The notes beneath the pieces were generated by a model. The model made no database searches, had not been told where the DNA came from, and saw only the letters and a list, made by a program, of their open reading frames with translations. Below are positions 14,948 through 21,626 of a DNA stretch of 64,000 nt, piece after piece. Numbering within the stretch: position 1 is the first letter of the stretch; every line of letters starts with the position of its first letter. Both the position numbers and the translations under genes were made by a program. Source of the stretch: a virus; the IMG/VR virus record IMGVR_UViG_3300050026_000055, positions 1 through 64,000 of that record. One strand, 5' to 3'.

Positions 14948-15322
14948 ATGCAGGGTTGGTACGCATTCGATTTAGATGGAACGCTGGCGGAATACCACGG
15001 ATGGGCCGGTGCAACCAGTATCGGAGCACCGGTGCCTAAAATGATCGAACGAGTCAAGCAAATGTTAGCCGATAGAAAATATGTTAAGATTTTTACTGCT
15101 AGAGTATGGCCTATCGGAACGCTAGAAGCGCAGCGGCCTGAGAATACTACGAGACTAAATGAAGCAGTGGCGGCGTTTATGGCAATTCAGTCATGGTGTG
15201 AAATACATATCGGAAAAGCGTTGCCAATTACATGCATCAAGGACTATAGCTTAATAACTCTTTATGATGACCGTTGTATCCAAGTTGAACAGAATACAGG
15301 GCGATTAATTTGTTATGAGTAA
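14948..15322 (+). CDS. HAD-superfamily phosphatase-like protein (124 aa)
   Basis: FDLDGTLAEYHGW gives catalytic D8 and D10 of the HAD fold; IFTARVWP contains the motif II Thr; ITCIKDYSLITLYDDRC fits motifs III/IV with Lys and Asp pair. At 124 residues it lacks a large cap, as in small phage polynucleotide-kinase-3'-phosphatase-like or nucleotidase HAD proteins. The substrate is probably a small phosphorylated nucleotide or sugar (inference). Confidence 0.8.
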   Translation: MQGWYAFDLDGTLAEYHGWAGATSIGAPVPKMIERVKQMLADRKYVKIFTARVWPIGTLEAQRPENTTRLNEAVAAFMAIQSWCEIHIGKALPITCIKDYSLITLYDDRCIQVEQNTGRLICYE

Positions 15323-15836
15323 AAATATAAGAACAATTGTCCATTGTTTTACATGTGACAAAGAGCTGATGCGTTCGCCTTCTCGAATACACAATCGCAT
15401 GTTTTGTAGCCGTAAATGTAGGCTCGGTGTAGGCGCTGTTTCACGGCCTTTTGCTACATGTCATCCTGATAGTCCACACTTAGCAAAAGGTTGGTGTAAA
15501 CAGTGTTATGATACAAACTATGAATCTATACACAGAGATTACAGAAACCGTAACCACAGGGTATATCGACAGAAACACCCAGATAGCGTTAGAAATTCTC
15601 AATTAAAGTATATGTACGGAATAACTAAAGAAGAATTTGACGCTAAGGTAACAAAACAAAGTAATCTTTGTGCAGCGTGCAAAACAGCTTTACCGACAGA
15701 TTTAGATCACAACCACTCTACCGGACAAAATCGTGGAGTACTGTGCGGCGACTGCAACCGGGGTTTAGGCTTGTTTAAGGATTCGCCAGAGAGGTTACGA
15801 AATGCTGCCGACTATTTAGTAGAGTGGCAACAATGA
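15315..15836 (+). CDS. Endonuclease VII-like HNH nuclease (173 aa)
   Basis: C-terminal Endonuclease_7 layout: LCAACKTALP, LDHNHSTGQNRGVLCGDCNRGLGLFKDSPERL. The N-terminal half has two extra CxxC pairs (CFTCDK, CSRKC). These enzymes either resolve branched DNA or act as homing nucleases; several copies here suggest homing. Starts inside the HAD gene and ends in an ATGA overlap with the next nuclease. Confidence 0.88.
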   Translation: MSKNIRTIVHCFTCDKELMRSPSRIHNRMFCSRKCRLGVGAVSRPFATCHPDSPHLAKGWCKQCYDTNYESIHRDYRNRNHRVYRQKHPDSVRNSQLKYMYGITKEEFDAKVTKQSNLCAACKTALPTDLDHNHSTGQNRGVLCGDCNRGLGLFKDSPERLRNAADYLVEWQQ

Positions 15837-16096
15837 TTGACCATAAATTATCGGTAGCGGTCTACACCAGAGACAATTGGAAATGCCGCCATTGTAACAG
15901 CCGCGCAGGGCTGCATCCGCACCATTTGGTGTACAAATCTAAGGGTGGTGAGGATGTTATTAACAATCTCATCACTCTTTGTTTTGTTTGCCATGAGGCA
16001 GTGCATAATCGAAAATTGTTGATTATTTTACTTGACAAAGTAGGCTCTGAGGGTGTAGTATCATTCAAGCGTCAAGGAAACTGGAAACCAAGATGA
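15833..16096 (+). CDS. Small HNH endonuclease (87 aa)
   Basis: CRHCNSRAGLHPHHLVYKSKGGEDVINNLITLCFVCHEAVHN is a compact classical HNH domain with both CxxC zinc pairs. Directly coupled to the preceding Endonuclease VII-like gene, so two unrelated nucleases stand in tandem. A promoter lies inside its 3' end. Confidence 0.88.
   Translation: MIDHKLSVAVYTRDNWKCRHCNSRAGLHPHHLVYKSKGGEDVINNLITLCFVCHEAVHNRKLLIILLDKVGSEGVVSFKRQGNWKPR
16032..16061 (+). promoter_or_regulatory. Sigma70-type promoter, TTGACA-18-TAGTAT
   Basis: -35 TTGACA at 16032-16037 and -10 TAGTAT at 16056-16061, inside the HNH gene. It would keep the downstream genes expressed independently of the inserted nuclease pair. Confidence 0.7.
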
Positions 16097-16332
16097 AAAC
16101 TGACAAACAAATAGCCGAGTTGTTAGACGAAAAATTCAAAATTGGTGATGCGTTTCTGCGTATACAGTTGGTATTTTTAGTAAAATGGTTCTATGAATTA
16201 GGCCGTCAAGAGGGCGCTAAATTGCGAAATACTCTCAATTTGGTCTATCATTCCAACGATGAAGGATTAAATTATTGTTACGTTCATCCAAAAATAGTTG
16301 AAATGGCAGAGAAGGCACTAAAAGATGAATAA
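16093..16332 (+). CDS. Hypothetical protein (79 aa)
   Basis: ATG overlaps the TGA of the HNH gene. Helical product with VKWFYELGRQEGAKLR. Overlaps the next gene by eight bases. Function unknown. Confidence 0.6.
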   Translation: MKTDKQIAELLDEKFKIGDAFLRIQLVFLVKWFYELGRQEGAKLRNTLNLVYHSNDEGLNYCYVHPKIVEMAEKALKDE

Positions 16333-17308
16333 GCCAATTGTAAAAATACTGTTCGGATCACACTTGTACGGAACCACTACACCAGCTAGTGATCTTGATT
16401 ACAAGGCGGTACATATACCATCGGCACCAGATATTCTGTTGCGTCATTCTCAGGACTCTGTGCCGATTGGCAAGCGTGCCAAAGGCGAGAACGAAAAGAA
16501 TAACCCAGAGGATGTGGATTATGAAAGCTATTCGTTGCAGCGGTATCTACAGCTTTTGGCTGACGGTCAGACCGTAGCAATTGATATGTTGTTCGCTCCG
16601 GATGCGAATGTCTTAGAGACTTCGCGGTTATGGGAGCATATTAGACACAACAAAGAGCAGTTCCTTAGCAAGCGTAGTACAGCGTTTGTTGGCTACTGTA
16701 GGACACAGGCCAATAAGTACGGCATCAAGGGTAGCAGAGTCGCAGCGGCTCGTAAAGCGGCTGACTTCTTTGCAAAGATGTTAGAACAACTTGGCACTAC
16801 TGCTAAAATTAGCGAAGTAGCTTGGCGGTTGGCTGAACTGAAAGACGATCATACCGATTGTGTGCAGTTGCCAATGTCGTCCAACAAAGAAGTGCTTGGC
16901 TGGTACTTTGAGTGCTGTAATCGCAAGGTCTGTTTTACCAACACGATCAAGCAGGCGGCTGAAGTTTATGGAAAGGTATTTGCCAATTATGGCAGTCGAG
17001 CGCAATTGGCCGAAGCTAATGAAGGAGTTGATTGGAAAGCACTGTCTCATGCGGTGCGAGTCGGAGAAGAGGCGTTGGAGTTATTACAGACAGGCAAGAT
17101 CACGCTACCACTTCCTAATGCGCCCCATATTCTTGATATTAAATTGGGCTATTTACCGTATAATTTAGTGGCAAAAGAAATCGAAGAATTGCTAGAACGA
17201 GTCGAACAGGCGGCATTAGTATCAAGTCTGCCCGAATCACCGAATCTAGAATTCATCGACAAACTTGTTTTCAATGTATATAGAGAGCAGGTTATTTGCT
17301 ATGATTAA
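16325..17308 (+). CDS. Predicted nucleotidyltransferase (327 aa)
   Basis: ILFGSHLYGTTTPASDLDYKAV is the GS-x10-DxD signature of the pol-beta nucleotidyltransferase superfamily, near the N-terminus. The rest is helical, with a conserved CRTQANKYGIKG segment. This resembles the predicted nucleotidyltransferases encoded by several large phages. The target (tRNA, nucleotide or protein) is unknown. Confidence 0.8.
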   Translation: MNKPIVKILFGSHLYGTTTPASDLDYKAVHIPSAPDILLRHSQDSVPIGKRAKGENEKNNPEDVDYESYSLQRYLQLLADGQTVAIDMLFAPDANVLETSRLWEHIRHNKEQFLSKRSTAFVGYCRTQANKYGIKGSRVAAARKAADFFAKMLEQLGTTAKISEVAWRLAELKDDHTDCVQLPMSSNKEVLGWYFECCNRKVCFTNTIKQAAEVYGKVFANYGSRAQLAEANEGVDWKALSHAVRVGEEALELLQTGKITLPLPNAPHILDIKLGYLPYNLVAKEIEELLERVEQAALVSSLPESPNLEFIDKLVFNVYREQVICYD

Positions 17309-17468
17309 TAATGAAAAGATAAAACTATTGAAGGCATTAGCGTATCGACAAGTTCGGTATACACACGAGCACTCAGATTCACCGGGAATACCATATGAGG
17401 TAGTCTTTACGATGCCACAATGGAAAGCTGTACTGGAGTCGATAGGAATAAAAGATGGCACCATATAA
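17301..17468 (+). CDS. Hypothetical protein (55 aa)
   Basis: ATG overlaps the previous gene by eight bases; the upstream extension is inside that gene. Contains KALAYRQVRYTHEH and a hydrophobic C-terminus. Overlaps the next gene. Function unknown. Confidence 0.6.
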   Translation: MINNEKIKLLKALAYRQVRYTHEHSDSPGIPYEVVFTMPQWKAVLESIGIKDGTI

Positions 17469-17601
17469 GTCAGAAGCACAAGAAAAGTTTTTTAATGCGA
17501 ACCGAAAAAAGTTAGAGAAGAAGGGGGTCAATGTAGGGGAGTGGAATGCGGCCAGCAAAGGAAAGAAGCTGCCTAAAAAGGCCAAGAAGAAGGGAAAGTA
17601 G
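17455..17601 (+). CDS. Small basic phage protein, SEAQ-type (48 aa)
   Basis: MAPYKSEAQEKFFNANRKKLEKKG...EWNAASKGKKLP then a poly-basic end. This matches a short family common in phages (pattern SEAQRRFF...ASKGKKLP). It is probably nucleic-acid binding; function unproven. Confidence 0.7.
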   Translation: MAPYKSEAQEKFFNANRKKLEKKGVNVGEWNAASKGKKLPKKAKKKGK

Positions 17602-17604
17602 TTT

Positions 17605-17745
17605 ATGAACAAACCGGTATTGACCATTTACCATCAAAATGACACAGAGCGGGTATTGTTGGGCGCGTTATATGCCGGGTTTAAGAGCTGTTCGCTTGAG
17701 TCAGCTGACGATAATAATCTAGAACTTATATTTGAGGATCAATGA
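17605..17745 (+). CDS. Hypothetical protein (46 aa)
   Basis: ATG after AAGGGAAAG. Small alpha/beta product, overlapping the next gene by four bases (ATGA). Function unknown. Confidence 0.55.
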   Translation: MNKPVLTIYHQNDTERVLLGALYAGFKSCSLESADDNNLELIFEDQ

Positions 17746-18050
17746 GTAAATCTAACAATCGGTACGGCAAGACACTTTACACAATGACACTTAGAACTGA
17801 TGCCGTTGTGCAACCAACTCAAAACATGAAGGATCAGGTTATCTATTTAGATTGGGCTAGTAAGAAGGAATTCAGCAAGCCATATGACAATCTGGACGAC
17901 TTGCAAAAAACACAGATTCACATGAACATCAAGATGGGCGTTTACAAGGAGAAGCGTGAATCTACTAGACCTAATCAAAAAGCCGCAGGCAGTCAAGGCA
18001 GTCCGACGAGTACGAGCGGAACCAGTCGAACCGGAACTGCCACAGCTTAG
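17742..18050 (+). CDS. Hypothetical protein with low-complexity tail (102 aa)
   Basis: ATGA overlap with the previous gene. Structured first 70 residues, then a Ser/Thr/Gly-rich tail (GSQGSPTSTSGTSRTGTATA). The tail is encoded where the next gene also runs in another frame, a 95-base overlap, so its low complexity may be a by-product of that overlap. Confidence 0.6.
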   Translation: MSKSNNRYGKTLYTMTLRTDAVVQPTQNMKDQVIYLDWASKKEFSKPYDNLDDLQKTQIHMNIKMGVYKEKRESTRPNQKAAGSQGSPTSTSGTSRTGTATA

Positions 18051-18228
18051 AGTTGTCGAACCGCTAGCCGAAGGAGCATTGGTTTGCTATTACCTTGAAG
18101 GCTGGCGCTACGGTTACGTGGAGCAAATAAAACCTAAGACGGTAAAGATTAGACCAATCACGCCGTATAGAGGCACTCAGCCGCGAAGCGTAACCGTTTC
18201 TATTGAGAATTTGGAGAAGCCCAAGTGA
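17956..18228 (+). CDS. Hypothetical SH3-like protein with GTG start (90 aa)
   Basis: GTG six bases after AAGGAG. The C-terminal half (LVCYYLEGWRYGYVEQIKPKTVKIRPI) has the look of a small SH3/Tudor-like barrel. Starts 95 bases inside the previous gene. Function unknown. Confidence 0.65.
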   Translation: MNLLDLIKKPQAVKAVRRVRAEPVEPELPQLRVVEPLAEGALVCYYLEGWRYGYVEQIKPKTVKIRPITPYRGTQPRSVTVSIENLEKPK

Positions 18229-18395
18229 ACGAAGAACAGTTGAAGTTTATGGGTTGGCAAGAATGTTTAGACAGTGTTCGTGGAAGTTTGCGCGGCTATC
18301 CTGACTGCGGTGGTGATGTAGAGATAATGCGAGAAATAGAGCGAATTGTCGCGCAGCGAATAGCCGAGTACAATAAACAACGAAAGGAACAATAA
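18225..18395 (+). CDS. Hypothetical protein with GTG start (56 aa)
   Basis: GTG overlaps the previous TGA; TTGGAGAAG lies upstream. Helical, with two Cys. The TAA overlaps the next ATG (TAATG). Function unknown. Confidence 0.6.
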   Translation: MNEEQLKFMGWQECLDSVRGSLRGYPDCGGDVEIMREIERIVAQRIAEYNKQRKEQ

Positions 18396-18589
18396 TGGAG
18401 CAATTGTGGTTGCCGTTTCCCGACGACGAGTATAGGCCCATATATCCAGCATATTATTCACCAGCATTTGTTGAACTGCTGAAGCGGCAGACAAGTGTAG
18501 AGGTAATTAAAAAGGCCAACAAGGAAGCGCGCAAACGAGCAAAGAAAATGTTTGCCAACAAAGGCCAGACGATACGTTTTGTATTCTAA
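18395..18589 (+). CDS. Small basic protein (64 aa)
   Basis: ATG with GAAAGGA upstream. Pro/Tyr-rich N-terminus (LWLPFPDDEYRPIYPAYY), then a very basic helix (KKANKEARKRAKK). Precedes the helicase gene by 11 bases. Function unknown. Confidence 0.6.
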   Translation: MEQLWLPFPDDEYRPIYPAYYSPAFVELLKRQTSVEVIKKANKEARKRAKKMFANKGQTIRFVF

Positions 18590-18600
18590 AAGGACAGACA

Positions 18601-20316
18601 ATGGAACTTAGACCGTACCAACAAGCAGCAATTAATGCAATAAAAACGGAGTACCAAAAGGGAGTACACCAACAGTTATTATCTGCTGCCACTGGTACAG
18701 GAAAGACGTGTATATTTAGCTCGTTGCCAGAAAGTCTGAAGGACATTCTGCCGGGTCAAACTATGGTTCTGGCTCATAGAGAGGAGCTGATAGACCAGTC
18801 TATCGACAAAATGAGGCTTATCAACCCGAACTTGAAGGTTGATAAGGAGATGGCCGAACACGTAGCAGACCCTAACGCTGACGTTATTGTGGCCTCTGTA
18901 GCGACTCTGGGCAGAAAAGGTACTAAGAGAGCCAACCAGTTTAATTGGGAGCGTATAGACAAGCTGGTGACGGACGAAGCGCACCACTCGGTTGCGACTA
19001 CATACCAGAACATCTACGATGTATCTGGAGTATTGCAGCCAGATTCGAAGAAATTGCTGCTTGGCGTAACTGCTACACCGAGCCGAGGAGACGGGCAGGC
19101 TCTAGCCAAAATATACAAGAAAATTGTATATGTGTATAGTATACGTCAAGCGATTGAGGATGGCTGGCTGGTGGACATCCGTGGCGTGCGTATAAGCACT
19201 AAGACGAATCTTGATACTGTAAAGACAGTAGGCGGTGACTTTGCTCAAGACATGCTGGCCGATGCAGTCAACAATCCGCAAAGGAATCAACTTGTGGCAA
19301 AGGCGTGGCTGGATCATGGCGGAAACAGGCAGACGCTTGGCTTTTCTGTTGACATTAAACATGCACAAGACTTGGCTGAAATGTTCAAGCAGTACCATGT
19401 TAAGGCCGAGGCAGTGTGGGGCACTGATCCTGACCGTGCTGAGAAGCTGTTGAAGTTGCGCAACGGTGAGATTACGGTGTTGTTTAACTGTGGCGTGCTG
19501 ACAGAGGGATATGATGACTGGCACATCGGCTGCATCATCCTTGCGCGGCCTACCAAAAGTAGCACACTGTTTACGCAAATGGTCGGACGTGGCACACGGT
19601 TGCAGGATGGTACAGGAAATCTAAAAGTTGCGTTGGACAAATCGTTTAATTACGGCACAATGGATAATATCCGGTTCGGTGGCCTTAAAAAAGATTGCAT
19701 TGTCATTGACGTTGTTGATAACACGTTTAAGCATAGTCTGGTGACTCTGCCGACACTGATGGGAATGAATGGCACACTTGATCTTAGTGGTAAGAGTTTA
19801 GTCGGTGCAATTAAGAGTATTGAAGAAGCGCAGAAGCAATATTCGCACATTGATTTTAGCAGCCTGAAAAACATTGACCAGTTACAGACATTCATTGAAT
19901 CTGTAAACTTGTTTGAAGTTAAGTTTCCGCCTGAAGTAGAAGAGTGCAGCAAGTTGAGTTGGCACACAAGCGCAGACGGCGGTTTTATTCTTCTGCTTCC
20001 GAATCGCGAAGAAGTTCGAATCAAACAGAATATGCTTGACAAGTGGGATTTGACAGCCGTTATTCGTGGTCAGAAGTATCGTGGCGAACGCAATTCAATT
20101 GAAGAGGCGTTTGCGGCGGCTGACAACTTGGTTAATGAAAAAGCAGTGGAGAGTCTAAAGATTCTTAGGCGAGAAGAAAAATGGCATTCAGCACCGCCAA
20201 CAATCGCACAGTTAAACCTGTTGCGTAAGTTCTACCGCGGCCGCGCAATCCCGGATTCGCTCACCAAAGGAAGTGCATCAAAATTAATCGGCAGTTTTCT
20301 TGCCGGAAAAGCATAA
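18601..20316 (+). CDS. SF2 DEAH-type helicase (571 aa)
   Basis: Superfamily 2 motifs in order: Q-like LRPYQQAAI at the N-terminus, Walker A TGTGKT (31-36), Ia VLAHREELIDQ, II DEAH (125-128), III TATP (157-160), IV/V TVLFNCGVLTEGYD and VI QMVGRGTRL. The layout resembles RadD/SSL2-type ATPases (COG1061) and T4 UvsW-type helicases, which unwind branched DNA in recombination-dependent replication. The C-terminal 200 residues are unassigned. Confidence 0.9.
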   Translation: MELRPYQQAAINAIKTEYQKGVHQQLLSAATGTGKTCIFSSLPESLKDILPGQTMVLAHREELIDQSIDKMRLINPNLKVDKEMAEHVADPNADVIVASVATLGRKGTKRANQFNWERIDKLVTDEAHHSVATTYQNIYDVSGVLQPDSKKLLLGVTATPSRGDGQALAKIYKKIVYVYSIRQAIEDGWLVDIRGVRISTKTNLDTVKTVGGDFAQDMLADAVNNPQRNQLVAKAWLDHGGNRQTLGFSVDIKHAQDLAEMFKQYHVKAEAVWGTDPDRAEKLLKLRNGEITVLFNCGVLTEGYDDWHIGCIILARPTKSSTLFTQMVGRGTRLQDGTGNLKVALDKSFNYGTMDNIRFGGLKKDCIVIDVVDNTFKHSLVTLPTLMGMNGTLDLSGKSLVGAIKSIEEAQKQYSHIDFSSLKNIDQLQTFIESVNLFEVKFPPEVEECSKLSWHTSADGGFILLLPNREEVRIKQNMLDKWDLTAVIRGQKYRGERNSIEEAFAAADNLVNEKAVESLKILRREEKWHSAPPTIAQLNLLRKFYRGRAIPDSLTKGSASKLIGSFLAGKA

Positions 20317-20324
20317 GGAGAATA

Positions 20325-20657
20325 ATGGTAGACTTTGAGTTGACAGAATTTCAATATAATACTTTAGAAGCAGTATGTAAACAGCGAAAAGGTTTGGGTG
20401 ATACCAAGGATATTTGCTGGTTCGCTCTAGTTGGGCCATCGCCCGATGATCCTTTAGAAAAGGCTGGTATAGTGGGCGACCAGTGTAAACAGATTAAACA
20501 GTTGGAAAATTACGGACTGTTGGAAGATATTTCTGGCAAGTTTGCCGAAAGCATTGAGAAATGTAAGAAGGAAAATAACAGGACATTTTATGTCATGGCG
20601 ATTACTCAGCTTGGCATGAAGATGTTTGGTAACTGCACAGATCGGCTGGTGTGCTAA
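20325..20657 (+). CDS. Hypothetical protein (110 aa)
   Basis: ATG after AAGGAGAAT. Helical protein resembling small winged-helix-like phage proteins in outline (LENYGLLEDI, AITQLGMKMF). Function unknown; next gene starts with its stop. Confidence 0.6.
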   Translation: MVDFELTEFQYNTLEAVCKQRKGLGDTKDICWFALVGPSPDDPLEKAGIVGDQCKQIKQLENYGLLEDISGKFAESIEKCKKENNRTFYVMAITQLGMKMFGNCTDRLVC

Positions 20658-20869
20658 TGGCTAGTAAAAATGGGCTTCTATTACAAGACTTTGCATTATA
20701 TTGTCTAGATCATCCAGAGGAACGATTCTGGCAAGCGTTGCGTAATTGGTCGCGCATTAATTTTATCATTGCTGCCGACAGCATTGCTTGGAATTGTGGT
20801 GAACCTGAAGGCTGGACAAACGAACGAGATACATTTTATTGGGAAGGTAAAAATGGAGAAAAAAAGTAA
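20657..20869 (+). CDS. Hypothetical protein (70 aa)
   Basis: ATG overlaps the previous TAA. ALYCLDHPEERFWQALRNWSR and a Trp-rich end suggest a compact fold; this pattern is seen in small phage proteins of unknown role. Confidence 0.6.
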   Translation: MASKNGLLLQDFALYCLDHPEERFWQALRNWSRINFIIAADSIAWNCGEPEGWTNERDTFYWEGKNGEKK

Positions 20870-20893
20870 TCATCAAGCCGGTGAGGCTGACCA

Positions 20894-21034
20894 ATGAACG
20901 CCGGTAAAGTGTTAGGCTGGACGATGGCCGTTCTGAGTATCGCTGCGGCCATCGGTTATTTCTGTGTTGGTGATACTCGCAGAGGGTTTTATTGGCTGTT
21001 CGCAGCCGGGATTACAGGAACGGTGACATGGTAA
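20894..21034 (+). CDS. Small membrane protein (46 aa)
   Basis: ATG after a weak GGTGAGG site. Two hydrophobic segments (residues about 8-26 and 31-44) separated by GDTRR. Last gene before a terminator. A 14-codon open frame at 20853-20897 overlaps its start and may couple translation. Function unknown. Confidence 0.55.
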   Translation: MNAGKVLGWTMAVLSIAAAIGYFCVGDTRRGFYWLFAAGITGTVTW

Positions 21035-21035
21035 A

Positions 21036-21050
21036 GTGTATAGTATACAC
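21036..21050. promoter_or_regulatory. 15-bp perfect palindrome
   Basis: GTGTATAGTATACAC is a perfect dyad (7 + 1 + 7) in the intergenic space just before the terminator. It is the right size for a dimeric operator. It could also extend the terminator structure. Confidence 0.4.
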
Positions 21051-21051
21051 A

Positions 21052-21092
21052 AAAAAAAAGCAAGACATTTAAAGAAATGTCTTGCTTTTTTT
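21052..21092. terminator. Bidirectional intrinsic terminator
   Basis: GCAAGACATTT (21060-21070), loop AAAG, AAATGTCTTGC (21075-21085), followed by seven T and preceded by nine A, so it can act on either strand. It ends the early operon that closes with 20894. Confidence 0.9.
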
Positions 21093-21110
21093 ACGTCCGT
21101 GTGGTACTAT
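21082..21110 (+). promoter_or_regulatory. Possible promoter overlapping the terminator, TTGCTT-17-TACTAT
   Basis: -35-like TTGCTT (21082-21087) lies in the 3' arm of the terminator stem; -10 TACTAT at 21105-21110. Would restart transcription for the replication operon from 21126. The -35 is imperfect compared with the TTGACA boxes elsewhere. Confidence 0.4.
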
Positions 21111-21125
21111 TAGAATAATGAAAAC

Positions 21126-21626
21126 ATGATGATACCAAGTTATCAAAAGTATAAACAAAAAGGCGTGTGCTCTCAATGCGGAAAAGAAAAACAACAGCCT
21201 AACAAAGATCAGTGTGATGTATGCTTAGAGAAAGATGTCGTTATTCACAGACAGCGCCGAGCCGAAAGAAAACAAAACGGGCAGTGCCAAAGAGGTTCAT
21301 GCAAAAACTTTGTAGAAAAGAATGGCGAATATTTTTGCAAAAAGTGCCGAGAATTACATAAACTACGAAGGTTTACTCTTCGTGGCATAAAGATAACAAA
21401 AGAACAGTATGACAAAATGGTAGAAGAACAGCGCGGTTTGTGCGCCATTACTGGACAGGCTCCCGCTGACGGCTCTATTCTAAACATAGACCACGATCAC
21501 GCAACAGGCAAAGTAAGGCAGTTATTAGACCGTAACATAAACAAAGCATTAGGTTTATTTCAAGATAACCCAGAGTGGTTAAGAAAAGCGGCAGACTATT
21601 TGGAGTTCCATGCAAACAGAGAATAA
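21126..21626 (+). CDS. Endonuclease VII-like protein lacking some zinc ligands (166 aa)
   Basis: C-terminal Endonuclease_7 layout: LCAITGQAP, ILNIDHDHATGKVRQLLDRNINKALGLFQDNPEWL. The catalytic DHDHATG segment is intact, but the usual CxxC pairs are broken: CAITG in place of CAxC, and LLDRN in place of LCxxCN. The N-terminal half keeps CSQCGKE and CxxC pairs. The 3' end overlaps the primase-helicase gene by 17 bases. Confidence 0.82.
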   Translation: MMIPSYQKYKQKGVCSQCGKEKQQPNKDQCDVCLEKDVVIHRQRRAERKQNGQCQRGSCKNFVEKNGEYFCKKCRELHKLRRFTLRGIKITKEQYDKMVEEQRGLCAITGQAPADGSILNIDHDHATGKVRQLLDRNINKALGLFQDNPEWLRKAADYLEFHANRE